DNA from: Cordylochernes scorpioides
Taxonomy: Eukaryota; Arthropoda; Arachnida; Pseudoscorpiones; Chernetidae
Direction: 5' to 3'
Length of the DNA: 64,000 bases
Assembly (NCBI GenBank): GCA_030710605.1
Contig: CP092869.1
Coordinates: 7,149,866 to 7,213,865 of the forward strand
In this document: positions 21,641 to 32,734 of the stretch, in pieces
How the letters are laid out: every line of letters starts with the position of its first letter
Position numbering within the stretch: the stretch's first letter is position 1
Made by a program: the position numbers and the translations under genes
The notes under the pieces: model-generated
What the model saw: only the letters and a program-made list of their open reading frames with translations
Databases searched by the model: none
Told to the model about the DNA's origin: nothing

Positions 21641-21944
21641 GTTGATTTTGTTTTTAATATCAACACTTGAACTTTTACATTATCACAAAAATTGCAAAAT
21701 TAAAGACCGTACATACTAGACCCATTATGTTCATTGATGGAGAAAAAGATTTTCCTGTCTGCTCAAAATGTTCCAACTTCACTCCAACCCCAGCACATGG
21801 ACTGTATTGGAGCTAAGACCTATACAACAACCCCAAAACACACACACTATAATAGAAAACATTATTGCTTTCAACCTTCATGACCTGATGTAATCTTACC
21901 CATGGGATAATAACAAAAAAGTTTACATTATCAAAAGTTTTTAA

Positions 21945-22158
21945 AATAAGGCTTATTTTGGATTGTAATAAGATTATTTATTAATCCGATATTTCGATGG
22001 ACCAATCGTCCATCTTTTACGAGGTATTTTGCCGTGAATCACACGACCTGCTGTGTGCTTCATAACAAAAACACTCATAAAAGATGGAAGATTGGTCCAT
22101 CGAAATATCGGATTAATAAATAATCTTAATTCAATCCAAAATAAGCCTTATTTTTTAA
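21945..22158. repeat. fold-back element with GAAATATCGG hairpin
   Basis: Arms at 21950-22020 and 22080-22155 are inverted copies (AATAAGGCTTATTTTGGATT, ATTAATCCGATATTTCGATG, GACCAATC). Read on +, the second arm has GATGGA-AGATTGG-TCCATC-GAAATATCGG, a stem-loop followed by GAAA as in the family F motifs. Confidence 0.6.
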
Positions 22159-22454
22159 ATATACATATACTATGGATTGCTCTATATTCAGAATTATCAA
22201 AAATGTATGAATGTCTATTAGCGGTCAAGGTTGTATATTCCAAGAGTTCATTCTAACACATATCGAACACTGGAACAACTTCCTCATAACTTTCCACACG
22301 CAATATTGACACGTCTACTGTTCTTACTTTAGTCTTTACATCGTTACTTCCACTTTGAGGGCTGTTTGATTTGGCTATAGTCCTCTATGTCTATTTTGAA
22401 AGTAAGAATTTCAGATGTGATTTGTAACTCTAACAAATAGGTGCATAATCTTAT

Positions 22455-22765
22455 TCGGGGGGGTCGGTGGAAGGCTGGTTAAACCGTTTAGTTTTCGACC
22501 ACTACGACCCGGGTTCGAATTCCGTATTGGACACTTTTTTCTGCTTGAAAAAACAAAATGCTCCCCCCCCCCCAATTCTTGCAAAAGTCCAACCCCACCA
22601 GCGAGTGCAAGTAAGAAAACGGGGCTCTGGCACATTTGTAAGTGTAATGTCGAACTGCTTTTCATATGTGTAGACATGTGGTGCGCTTACAGTAAAAAGC
22701 AGTCGCTAACTACCCACCATGATTATCATGGCCTGTACCATGTGTACTAGGGATTAGCAAAAAAA
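22455..22765 (+). repeat. SINE-A, full length
   Basis: Head GGTCGGTGGAAGGCTGGTTA, box B GGGTTCGAATTCCG, body, then CTGTACCATGTGTACTAGGG and AGCAAAAAAAA tail. A C run (22563-22574) has expanded within it. Confidence 0.85.
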
Positions 22766-23019
22766 AACTATAAATACACAATGTATCTGCACACCTAGAA
22801 ATTTGTAAGAGAATCAGAGGCTGGATCTCAGAAATTATTGTGTAATTAACAATAACATTTCAGTATTGAAACTTGCTGCTAATTGAAGCAGTCAAATATG
22901 GGAAATTTGATCTTATATATTCCAACTACACATCAACATAAATAAGACTACCGACATAATAGCTCATCGTAAAGATCTCTATCCTGGCCGGCATTCATAT
23001 TTCTTGAAAATAAAGATAC

Positions 23020-23305
23020 TTCGGCCAGTAAATCTTCTTTATTATGACAACGATTAGTTGATTTTTGTTTCACTAGATGGCGTTATGCCATCTAAAAAAC
23101 GTTCATGTTAGGGATCAGGCTATAGCTGATTTGTTTTTAATATAAATGCCTGACATATTTTCTCATATGATAAATACGCATATATTTTATCAATGCCATA
23201 GCGTTCTAAAGGCTATAGAAGACTATATGGAAATTACCAACAAAACAGCATATTTTGTCGAAACGTCGAGGTAATAAAAAGATTTACTGACCGAAGTATT
23301 TTATT
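23020..23305. repeat. fold-back element ending in GATACTTCGG
   Basis: Inverted ends GATACTTCGGCCAGTAAATC (about 23027) and GATTTACTGACCGAAGTAT (about 23281) enclose GATGGCGTTATGCCATC and ACAAAACAGCATATTTTGT-CGAAACGTCG. The last is a hairpin followed by GAAAC, similar in design to the Penelope-like ends here. Confidence 0.5.
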
Positions 23306-23539
23306 TTAAAGAAATAATAGCTCATGTTGTAGCGACAATTTCATGCTTTGTTATTGGTGCTTTCCATATAGTTCTCTATAGCTTTTAGAACGTTATAACA
23401 TTGGTTAAATACATGCGTATTTAGCATATGAGAAAAAAGGTCAGGTATTGATATTAAAAACAAATCAGCTATGCTTCCCCATGCGCACTAGGTACAAAAC
23501 TGAAGAGGCCACTCCCCAACATATACTAAATTGTCACAA

Positions 23540-23975
23540 AGCAATAACGCGCCATTTATACATATAAAATGAAAGGATTTTAAAAGCACGAATGTTTATT
23601 TTTATACATAATACAAACTTCTACTGTCCTTACTGCGATGAAAAAATATATTGGGAGGGCTTGGCTCATCAGTGGAGAACCCTCCCAGCGGTTTCGCCAA
23701 TTTAATCCACCAGCCCGCATCTAAGAGCTCTGATACTGTATTGGACGATTCTGCTTATATACGCAGCACTGAAAGATGGAATCTCAGAAATGGTTTTCAA
23801 GAAAACTATGGACATAAGCTTGGCGAAATTGGCGTACGCGCTGGGAGGGTTCTCCACTGATGAGCCAAGCCCTCCCAATATATTTTTTCATCGCAGTAAG
23901 GACAGTAGAAGTTTGTATTATGTATAAAAGAAACATTCGTGCTTTTAAAATCCTTTCATTTTATACTAAATTGTA
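23540..23975. repeat. M1 MITE, complete fold-back
   Basis: The left arm starts ATGAAAGGATTTTAAAAGC and the right ends GCTTTTAAAATCCTTTCAT. Inner blocks CTTACTGCGATGAAAAAATA and GGGAGGGCTTGGCTCATCAG occur in both arms. The left end adjoins AATAACGCGCCATTTATAC. Confidence 0.75.
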
Positions 23976-24104
23976 TTGGAAAGGACAAAGAATCCCTGGA
24001 AGAGAACCAAGAAGAGTTCTTGAACTTCTTTATGAGCACGACCTCCACGATCTTGTCTAATTTAGACTAAAAGGATAAGTAAAAAAAAAAACAAATCAGC
24101 TATA

Positions 24105-24420
24105 GCTTGAACACTAATATGAGCGTTTTTTAGATGGTAGAGCGCCATCTAATGGAACAAAAATTAACTAAACGTTGATTTAACTTGTTTCCTGATATTT
24201 GGCCAACCCAATTTATTGATAAATCAAGAAAAGTCAACCACGAACGCGTTTCTGGCTGTTGGCCTTCGTCAACGTGGTACAGGCTGTACCTCTACAACTA
24301 AAATTCTTTTGGTCCCAGAGTATTCCTGAGAAATCAAGAAATGGGTATTTAAGATCAAAATTGGTTAAATACGCTAAACATGTAAAAATAATATTATTTC
24401 TAATTATTTTGAAGATGGAG
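24105..24420. repeat. M2 (hammerhead-type) element, decayed core
   Basis: GATGGTAGAGCGCCATCTAA, TTGATAAATCAAGAAAAGT, CGAACGCGTTTCTGGCTGTT and ACGTGGTACAGGCTGTACC match M2 elements. Read on minus the core is TTGACGA-AGGCCAACAGCC-AGAAAC, so the CTGANGA box has a C-to-T change and the ribozyme is probably inactive. Confidence 0.55.
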
Positions 24421-24479
24421 CAATCCCTAAGAATAACTCTAAATGAATAATCAGCATAGATTTGATCTAAATTTTATTA

Positions 24480-25590
24480 TTTTACCAATATTTCTATTGG
24501 CAAAACGTCTCTCTTTATCAAAGATTTTTTTTTATTCTAAATAAAAAATTATATCCATATATGCTGATTTTTTATTTAAAACTATATCCACCAATATATA
24601 TTTTGTAAAATTATGCAGAAGTATTTCTTCATTCAATAAATAATTTATTTACATATGCTCTTGTACCTTTTGTTCTTTGATGAATTTCGATCCAATATAT
24701 ATGCATTTTATATAAATAATTTATATATATAATTCATTATTCACATTTTAATTTTTATTAAAAACGATTAACGAAAAATATTATTTTTTTTTATAAACGA
24801 AATTTTACTATTAATATTTTATTTTATTATTATTAAAAAAGAGCAAAACACCTTTTAACTTATTATAAATTATGATTCAAATTATAATTAATGTGAAAAT
24901 AAAAAAAAATATTAGAGAAAATATATTTTTCAACACTATAAAGGGCAAATTAATAAAATAATATTTTCTAAAACGTATATAGAATATATTATATTTCACT
25001 GAGAAGAATGTATTTATTAAATAGATATTTCATAGAAATGTGTGATAATATCTGGCACTCCTACTTGAAAATATCGTTTGCTATAAAATATAAAATATTC
25101 TTTTGATATTTAATAAATATATTTGAACATATTATTTAGTTATATTAAACATATATACGTATGCAAATACAGATTTTCTAATGTTTTATGATTATTTTAT
25201 TAATATTATATATCCATACGTGTTGAATTTTCTCACATAACATAAATAATTATTTAATTAATTCTGTAGATATGTGGTGGTAAAAAAAGAGGTATATTCA
25301 TAACGTCCCATTCAACAACCTGTAGCCGTCTCTAGGGACAATTACTAAAATTATTCTCCATTCTTATGGCCATTCCCATTAGCCTACATTCCAGTAGCCA
25401 TAATCTGAACTTATGGCAGCTGTTCTCTTCACTGCGTGCACTCCATCTTGTCTTTAAGTACACTTCCATTGGCGAATGACGGCGGGAAAACTAGTTTCAG
25501 AAAGAAATGTTGGTAATATTGAAATGTTCCTTATAGATAATTTCATTTTTTTATACAGCCATTTTATTATTTATAGTTTAAGTGTGTGTG
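24480..25590. other. extremely AT-rich stretch
   Basis: Apart from a short family F-like CCAATATTTCTATTGGCAAA at 24486 and the more GC-rich 25310-25500, which has no frame I recognise, nothing is identifiable. Confidence 0.5.
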
Positions 25591-25599
25591 ATTCATATA

Positions 25600-25800
25600 T
25601 ATTTTAAACTATTATAGACGTGTATGATTCTTTTTTTAGAAATAAACAATTTCTACTGTCCTTACTGCAATGGAAAAATTAATGGGAGGGCCTGGTACAT
25701 CAGTGGTGAAACCTTCCAGGGGTTTATCTTCAAAAAAGAATCATACGCGTCTATAATAGTTTCGAATTTTGATAAAAAGATGGCGCGCTAAAGCATCATA
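25600..25800. repeat. M1 MITE, deleted fold-back
   Basis: GACGTGTATGATTCTTTTTT, TTTCTACTGTCCTTACTGC, GGGAGGGCCTGGTACATCAG, then AAAGAATCATACGCGTCTAT and AAGATGGCGCGCTAA. Both outer ends are kept while most of the right arm is deleted. Confidence 0.65.
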
Positions 25801-25854
25801 ATACATATATATTAATTAAAGAATTAAACATGTTTCTGGATATGGGTTTATTTT

Positions 25855-26250
25855 ATTTTATTGAAGCAGTCTCAAGCTTTTAGGACATCTCTGCCCTATA
25901 TAGAAGGCTGATAAAGAGAGACGTTTTGCCACTAGAAATATAGGTCAATTAATATATTCTGATATTTAGATCAAATCTATGCTGATTATTCATTTATAGT
26001 TATTCTTAGAGATTGCTCCATCTTCAAAATAATTAGAAATAATATTTTTTTTTTACATGTTTACCGTATTTAATCAATTTTGATCTTAAATACCCATTTC
26101 TTGATTTCTCAGGAATACTCTGGGAACAAAAGAATTTTGGTTGTAGAGGTACAGCTTGCACCATTTTGACGAAGGCCAACAGCCAGAAACTGGAGAACAT
26201 AGCGAATAAAACGCCGCCTGATGCCAAACTATTAAAAAATCTATATATAC
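25855..26250. repeat. Penelope-like terminal motif and decayed M2 arm
   Basis: 25920-25960 reads GCTGATAAAGAGAGACG..GCCACTAGAAATATAGG (family F type). 26030-26250 matches the 24245-24420 element inverted, with TTTTGACGAAGGCCAACAGC and CAGAAAC on the plus strand: a hammerhead-like core that has lost CTGANGA. Confidence 0.5.
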
Positions 26251-26419
26251 ATCAGACGGCGTTTTATTTGTTTATGGATGTTCTTCTGTAGATGGGCAGA
26301 GATTCCAGAAAGCTTAAGACTACCTTAATAAAATGAAAGGAAACTCATTTTTAGAAACCTGTTTAATTATTTAAATAATAATCAGATATTTATATAATGA
26401 AATAATACTTCTGTAAAAC

Positions 26420-26705
26420 ACGACATTTGAAAATTACCCCGCATGTGTTTCTTTTGAACGAAAAATCGAAATTTATTTTAGGGAGAAATGACGTTTATTT
26501 ATAACCTTAGGGATGAAGTATGAAAGGATGAATTGTGAAGAGTACTGATAAACGGTAAAATAATCCTTAAACACTTTTATTTTTTCCGTTTATCATTACT
26601 CTCCACAATTCATCCTTTCATACTTCATCCCTAAGGTTATTATTCCGTGAAATAAATTTAGAATTTTCGTTCAAAAGAAACACATGCGGGATAATTTTCA
26701 AATGT
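26420..26705. repeat. M4 fold-back element
   Basis: Two inverted arms of about 130 bp meet near 26565. Outer ends are ACGACATTTGAAAATTACCC and its complement. Inside are TTTCTTTTGAACGAAAAAT and AACCTTAGGGATGAAGTAT. A lone arm lies at 12690-12835. No coding capacity. Confidence 0.8.
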
Positions 26706-26954
26706 CGTTTTTACAATCATAAGCCGCATTATATTGTATTACTAGGCGCATGACCCGGCTTCGCCCGAGAAATCCCTTGGGTGCAATTTCCTTCATACTA
26801 AAAGTATATCAATAATAAATATTAGAAGTGCCATAGAATAGCAATACAGAAGTAACACATAAACTACAGGAAAAAAGTGTGTGTGATGGCAAAAATTGTA
26901 TTATATTAGTGTTTAGGTATTCAATATATAATATAAATGAGTTTTAAAAATTGT

Positions 26955-26962
26955 AAAAAAAA
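26955..26962 (-). terminator. pol III terminator of tRNA-Gly
   Basis: On minus, eight T follow the discriminator base directly, a strong RNA polymerase III stop. Confidence 0.8.
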
Positions 26963-27033
26963 TGCATCGGCCGGGAATCGAACCCGGGCCGCCCGCGTGG
27001 CAGGCGAGCATTCTACCACTGAACAACCGATGC
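26963..27033 (-). tRNA. tRNA-Gly(GCC)
   Basis: On minus, a 71-nt cloverleaf: acceptor GCATCGG paired with CCGATGC and discriminator A, box A-type GTTCAGTGGTAGAAT, anticodon stem-loop GCCTG-CCACG.. with anticodon GCC, and T arm CCGGG-TTCGATT-CCCGG. It matches the canonical eukaryotic tRNA-Gly(GCC) closely, and the acceptor and T stems are fully paired. It reads GGC and GGT codons. CCA is not encoded, as expected in a nuclear gene. Confidence 0.95.
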
Positions 27034-27529
27034 TTTAAAAAATGGCCATATTTAGGTATTCATTCCATTCCGGATTAGTCCGCGTAAAAAAAAGTTCTTC
27101 AAATGAAAAAAAAGAAATAGCCAAAAATACTAATCAAAATGCAGCCGAAAAATTTCCTCAGGTTTATAAAAAGCGACATGCAAAATTTAGTACCAATTGG
27201 TTCAGTAGTTTTTGAGTTTATCGCGAAACAGACAGACAGAAATTGACTTATATATATATAGAGATAAATAATATATCTATTCATATATATATTTCAGATT
27301 TTTATATTCAAAAACCTAATATTTTGAATAATCTAGTAATATTATTCCCAGAATATTGACCAAATTCCGTTTGTTAGCCTATCATGAAAACCCAACCACG
27401 CATGAAATTTAGGGTATTATCTCTCATCAGTATGATTAAGGATTTAAAACGATATATCGATCGAAATTGACCTGATGATGAGCTAACACTTGAAAACTTG
27501 CCATTTTTATTGAATAAAGAAACATTTTT

Positions 27530-27838
27530 CAATTATTTCGATTGATATTTCTTTTTATCCTTTGTAATTATTTCGATTGATATATCGTTTTAAATCCTTT
27601 GCAATTATTTCGATTGATATATCGTTTCAAATCCTTTGTAATTATTTCGATTGATATATCGTTTTAAATCTTTTGTAATTATTTCGATTGATATATAGTT
27701 TTAAATCCTTTGTAATTATATCGATTGATATATCGTTTTAAATCCTTTGCAATTATTTCGATTGATATATCGTTTTAAATCCTTTGCAATTATTTCGATT
27801 GATATATCGTTTTAAATCCTTTGTAATTATTTCACAAT
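27530..27838. repeat. tandem array, ~38-bp unit, 8 copies
   Basis: The unit is TTTGTAATTATTTCGATTGA then TATATCGTTTTAAATCC, repeated almost perfectly with T/C alternation in TTTGYAATT. A diverged first unit precedes it. Confidence 0.9.
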
Positions 27839-28466
27839 CCAAGTTAAGATGGTTAAGGATGACTATCTATAAAGATTAGTGAGAAATGATATTAAATATT
27901 TGAAAGCTCCGAATATCATTTTGAAGCAAGAAATTGAATATTCTTTGAGTGTGAAAGCTTGCAAAAAAATAGGAAATTACCCTCTATTATAAATTTGTTT
28001 ATTCTTTTCTTTGTCGTCTGTTTTCACAAGTTGAATCTGGTTAGAAAATGTATAAATATTAGATGAATCTTTTGTTGCCTTAAATACGAGATAATTAACT
28101 CGTTTCTATATATATCTAAAAATGTTTAATGTTTAATAAAATAATTTTATAAATCTGAAAGTTGTCTTCAAAAACGATCCAACACATTTGGTGGTTGGAA
28201 ATAGATTCAGAGAAAAAACACAGCCACATCAACCTATTATTTAACTCCCGACGTTTTAGTAACATGCTGTCCCCTGAAAAGAGTGACAGGAAGTTACTTG
28301 AACGTTGGGATTTAAATAAATCATTGGGTGATATGGCTATATTTTTTGTCTGAAATATTTGAAAGGTAATAAAGATATGTCATAGATTTACTATAAAAGT
28401 ACTTAAGAATTAAAAAAGTTGTGATTATAAAGAATTACATTAAAATAATCAGGAAAGATACCTAAT

Positions 28467-28709
28467 ATTCAAATCTAAAAGCTTGAGGGATGAGTTTCTT
28501 TTGCAAATTCTGTAAAGTTCGGACAGTAATCGATAAGGTGAAAATCAGTTTGTTCAGTTTATCCGCAGGAATAATTTGGTATTTCTGATAGACCTCTTTC
28601 TATGTAAGTATTTCTGGAATAATAACAGTTTTTTAGTACGCCTTTATCTAGTTTACCCACCTAATTAAATTGCAAAAGAAACTCATCTCTCAAGCTTTTA
28701 GATTTGAAC
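28467..28709. repeat. inverted repeat flanking a LINE fragment
   Basis: About 39 bp at 28467-28507 (TTCAAATCTAAAAGCTTGAG..) recur inverted at 28671-28709. Between them, on minus, is a decayed duplicate of the ORF2 fragment at 28898-29125 (AATACTTACATAGAAAGAGG, TTTTCACCTTATCGATTAC). Confidence 0.65.
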
Positions 28710-28897
28710 ATTCTATTAAAGGATTAGCCTATTAAAGATACCTAATAGTAGCTTTTGCTTTTATTTTTAAAATTTATTAATCAACCATGCACGATATTGA
28801 TATATTTGCGCCTATTACAGAAGAAACAAACAAAACAACAAACAAATTAGAACTTGATATTAAATATTCACAAATTTACATGTATTAATCGACAGAG

Positions 28898-29125
28898 TTA
28901 ATAAAATTTATATAGACAAAGTGGTTGAAATGAGAGAGTTAAATCATTTAGATCAGGGAACAATCTCACTTCTGTAAAGTTCGGACAGTCATAGATAAAG
29001 TGAAAAGCAGTTTGTTCAGTTTCTCCCCAGGAACAATTTGGTATTTCTAATAGACCTCTTTCTAAGTAAGTATTTCTGGAATAATAACAGTTTTTTTTAA
29101 GTACGCCTTTATCTAGTTTACCCAC
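28898..29125 (-). pseudogene. non-LTR ORF2 C-terminal fragment
   Basis: 75 codons read KLDKGVLKKNCYYSRNTYLE, then IPNCSWGETEQTAFHFIYDC. C-x-x-G-E-x-E-Q-T-x-x-H-x-x-x-x-C is the post-reverse-transcriptase zinc motif of LINE ORF2 proteins. Both flanks are lost. The phrase recurs in degraded form at 28510-28660. Confidence 0.65.
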
Positions 29126-29389
29126 TAAACATTTAGTAGATAAAGAAGCTAGCTGTACGAAATAAAATATGGCTAACGAGTAAAATATGTTTATATCAAA
29201 TATGATTTCATTGATATATATAATGGTACATCATCTGTTTGTGAGAAAAAACATAATTTATCGCGATTGTTTTCCTTCTAATATAAATTTGATATAAAAT
29301 TATTATTTTTTTGTTATAGTGTAGTTACGAGGGTTTGGCTCATTAGATAAAGTTTCCCTTTTTATCGAACATGAATATCATTAATATAA

Positions 29390-29650
29390 AGCAATAACGT
29401 CATCTATGTATAAGGAATGGAAGTATTTAAGCATGTATGTTTCTTTTTCACTCAAAGCAGAATCGTCCAGTATTAGAGCTCTAAGAACCAGTCTGGTAGA
29501 TCAAATTGGCGATATTGCTGGGGAGGGTTCACCACTGATGATGAGTCAAGTCCTCTCAATATTTTTTAATCGCAGTAAAGACAGTAGAATTTTTGATTTG
29601 TGTGAAAAAGAAACATTCGCGTCTTGAATAATTTCATTCCTTATGAATAT
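29390..29650. repeat. M1 MITE, deleted fold-back
   Basis: Starts AATAACGTCATCTATGTATA, then AGCAGAATCGTCCAGTATTA, AACCAGTCTGGTAGATCAAA, GGGGAGGGTTCACCACTGAT and CGCAGTAAAGACAGTAGAA. A further M1 relic is at 29895-30025. Confidence 0.6.
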
Positions 29651-30252
29651 CCTTTCCTGCAAATCACAGTATAATCTACATTGTAACACCAGCGCCCTCA
29701 GCTGTAGATGGTTTGAAACTTTTCTGTCAGACTTACGCCATGTAGGTTGAAAAATACCGTGGTTTCTTAAAGAATAAACTATCTTCATTAGAAAAGATTA
29801 CAAGATTCTGAAGAAACCTGCGTAACTGTGGATGCTTTTTTCATATACCGCTATGAATTACTTTCCTTTATGAATTTCTATACATTCAATTAAATATAAT
29901 GCATTAACGCACCATCTGTTATAATAAATATAAATTATTTTCGACGCGTATTATTATTTTTAAATGCACTTACGGCAATGATAAAATAATGGGAGAACCT
30001 GAATCATCAGTGGTAACCAAGGCCCATTATTTTATCTCCAGAACAGACAAAGAATATCCTCGTTTTATTCAAACAGTCTATTATGGAAGTTGTGTTCTAT
30101 TGAATGTTAAAATTCGAAGGTTTAGCTGAAGAAAACAATGTCTTTACCCTTTCTCTTATCCTTTGATGTAAAGGAATTCAGGGTCAACCTCAGTTTATTA
30201 TAGAATGTCAGCTACTACATGTCTGTGATGTGACAAGGAAGGAACAACTCAC

Positions 30253-30404
30253 CTCCAGGAAGAGGGCAATAGGAAGTTGGCTACCAGTAGTGTAGATGTC
30301 AACAAAACGTCTACATTCCTTGAGGCCGCTCTAACAGCGGACAGTCCCATGTTGGCTGATAGGTAGACCCAGAACTCTGACAAGGGCCATGTCCTTCCTG
30401 GCAT
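30253..30404 (-). CDS. TTLL-like gene, exon 3
   Basis: The exon encodes MPGRTWPLSEFWVYLSANMG, LSAVRAASRNVDVLLTSTLL then VANFLLPSSW(R). The acceptor is TGTGTTTAG at 30413-30405 and the donor GAG-GTGAGT at 30252-30247. It enters in phase 0 and leaves in phase 2, matching the G at the start of the next exon. In TTLLs a W-x-L-x-x-x-x-x-Y-L…I-x-D-I-I-I-K-T-L segment sits between the middle and last parts of the ATP-grasp fold; W-PLSEFW-VYL…NVDVLLTSTL fits that position. The HLTN-x-S-x-x-K block that should precede it is not seen in either exon 2 or exon 3. The initial M is internal, not a start. Confidence 0.8.
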
Positions 30405-30479
30405 CTAAACACAGGGTTATAATTGGTAGTGTATTGATTACTCTATGTATGTGTTGGTTCATTATTTTCTTCTAAGTTC

Positions 30480-31905
30480 ATAGTACAATACAGAAGTAAT
30501 TCATTCTTGTTGTGGTGCGTATAGTGAATAACTATGGAGATGTAAACTCTTGTAATTTTTATAACTTCATCTCAGTTCATAGTACAATACAGAAGTAATT
30601 CATTATTGTTTTGGGCGTATAGTGAATAACTATGGAGATAGAGTAAACGCTATCATTGTTATAACGTCATTTCAGTTCTTAGTACAATGCAGAAGTCATT
30701 CATTCTTGTTGTGGGGCGTATAGTGAAACAGTGGTTATAGTAAACACTTGTTATATTGTGTTAATATAATTTCTCTTTATTGTTATAACTTCATTTCAGT
30801 TCATTGTACAATACAAAAGTCATTCATTCTTGTTGTGGGGCGTATAGTGAAACAGTGGTTATAGTAAACACTTGTTATTGTGTTATTATAATTTCTGTTT
30901 ATTGTTATAACTTCATTTCAGTTCATTGTACAATACAGAAGTCATTCATTCTTGTTGTGGGGCGTATAGTGACAAACTATGGAGATGTAAATTCTTGTTA
31001 TATTGTTTTATTATAATTTCTGTTTATTGTTATAACTTCATCTCAGTTCATTGTACAATACAGAAGTCATTCATTCTTGTTGTGGGGCGTATAGTGAAAC
31101 AGTGGTTATAGTAAACTCTTGTTATTGTATTATTATACTTTTGTTTATTGTTATAACTTCATTTCAGTTCATTGTACAATACAGAAGTCATTCATTCTTG
31201 TTGTGGGGCGTATAGCGAAACAGTGGAGGTAGTAAACTCTTGCTATTGTGTTATTATACTTTTGTTTATTGTTATGACTTCATTTCAGCCCATTGTACAA
31301 TGCAGAAGTCATTCATTCTTGTTGTGGGGCGTATAGTGTAACAGTGGAGATAGTGAACTCTTGTTATTGTGCTATTATACTTTTGTTTATTGTTATGACT
31401 TCATTTCAGCCCATTGTACAATGCAGAAGTCATTCATTCTTGTTGTGGGGCGTATAGTGAAACTGTGGTTATAGTGATCTCTTGTTATTGTGCTATTATA
31501 ATTTCTGTTTATTGTTATAACTTTATTTCAGTTCATTGTACAATGCAGAAGTCATTCATTCTTGTTGTGGGGCGTATAGTGAAACAGTGGTTATAGTAAA
31601 CTCTTGTTATTGTGCTATTATACTTTTGTTTATTGTTATAACTTCATTTCAGTTCATTGTACAATACAGAAGTCATTCATTCTTGTTGTGGGGCGTATAG
31701 TGAAACAGTGGATGTAGTGAACTCTTGCTATTGTATTATTATACCTTTGTTTATTGTTATAACTTCATTTCAGCCCATTGTACAATACAGAAGTCATTCA
31801 CTCTTGTTTTGGGGCATATAGTGAAACAGTGGAGGTAGTGAACTCTTGTTATTGTATTATTATACTTTTGTTCATTGTTATAAATTCATTTCAGTGCATA
31901 ATACA
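30480..31905. repeat. tandem array, ~122-bp unit, about 12 copies
   Basis: CATTCATTCTTGTTGTGGGG with GCGTATAGTGAAACAGTGG recurs at 122-123 bp from about 30697 to 31800. Two or three shorter ~98-bp units lie at the left end (30501, 30598). The unit also has TTTATTGTTATAACTTCATT and GTACAATACAGAAGT. It lies entirely in the intron between TTLL exons 2 and 3. The open frames seen in it are by-products of the repeat. Confidence 0.9.
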
Positions 31906-32039
31906 AGGAAGCAGCCAGTTCAAGCAGCTATATTAGAGATACAGTAAAACCTCAATTGTGTAAGGCTATAGAGGCTTTCTAAATTGATGCTAGTAGAGTT
32001 GATGCTTGTGAAGGTTTTATCACATGTAAATAATGTAGA

Positions 32040-32460
32040 AAAATAGTACAAATGTAATATTGTACTGGGATAAGGTGCATAAATTAAGAAAAAGACATCT
32101 CCTTATCGTTCAACTGAAAGTTGCTGATGGCTTGCGCCATCTATCGGAATAAATATAAACTATTCTCGTTGATTTCTAATTATTCCAGAATTAGCCAAAT
32201 ATTTATTTTTGATTAATCAAGAAAAGCTAAACACGGACGCGTTTCGGGCTGTGGGCCCTCATCAGCGTGGTGCAAGCTGTACCTCCGTGGTTAGCTTTTC
32301 TTATCAAGTCTTGATTAATCAAGAATAGGCATTTGGCCAATTCTGGAATAATTAGAAATCAACGAGAATAGTTGATATTTATTCCTATAGATGGCGCAAG
32401 CCATCAGCAAATTCCAGTTGCTCGATAAGGAGATGTCTTTTTCTTAATAACATGTAGATA
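32040..32460. repeat. M2 palindromic element with central hammerhead
   Basis: Inverted arms of ~180 bp share AAAGACATCTCCTTATCG, TGATGGCTTGCGCCATCTAT, CGGAATAAATATAAACTATT, CTCGTTGATTTCTAATTATT and AGAAAAGCTAA. The arms enclose the hammerhead-like segment at 32231-32271. No open frame is present. Confidence 0.75.
32231..32271 (-). ncRNA. hammerhead ribozyme-like motif HH-2
   Basis: On minus: ACCACG, CTGATGA, stem II GGGC-CCACA-GCCC, GAAAC, then GCGTC and CGTGTT. This is the full conserved core (CUGANGA…GAAA) with a 4-bp stem II, very short helix III and helix I ACCACG/CGTGTT with end mismatch. Cleavage would fall after GUC. Known hammerheads in Penelope-like elements and retrozymes have the same compact form. 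Confidence 0.7.
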
Positions 32461-32734
32461 AATCGATTTTTTTATCTCCAAGGTATAACCTGAGTTATAT
32501 AAATGAGGAATATAGTATAAACTGATCATTATTTTTAAGAAGTGATGTTATAGGTAACCATCAAAGGTCCTTTAGAAGGTCTCAAATAACGGAAAGCCTG
32601 AGTTAATAAAAGGTTCTTACAAGAAATATTTTCCCCAAATTATATGATGTAAAGTAATATAGATTTCCCGAATAGAAACAGTTTTTAAATTTCTTTTATA
32701 CTTTATTTAAAGATTATAGAATAAATAATGAACT

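Larger units (their letters stand above)
26745..27265. repeat. interspersed repeat with ACTAGGCGCATGACCCGG end, copy 2
   Basis: Starts ACTAGGCGCATGACCCGGCT and ends with ACAGACAGACAGAAATTGAC and TTATATATATATAGAG. It contains a tRNA-Gly gene in its middle, flanked by similar TTTAGGTATTCA words at about 26922 and 27053. Confidence 0.5.

Noticed and set aside
22411-22677. Open frames within SINE-A copies (MHHM..SSTLHLQMCQSPV type) as a gene family
   Set aside because: They recur only because the SINE recurs. The structure is a tRNA-like head with an A-rich tail, and the frame is broken in most copies.
27530-27838. Regular 38-bp repeats as a CRISPR array
   Set aside because: Units abut with no unique spacers, and the context is a eukaryotic genome.
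30804-31596. Repeated open frames (VIHSCCGAYS…) suggesting a repeat protein
   Set aside because: They arise from the 122-bp tandem unit, which is not a whole number of codons consistently maintained, and stops occur between units.
31939-32025. CAGTAAAACCTC..GAAGGTTTTA as a complete pogo MITE
   Set aside because: The TIRs are short and imperfect and the TA duplication is unclear, so it is mentioned only as a possible third case.
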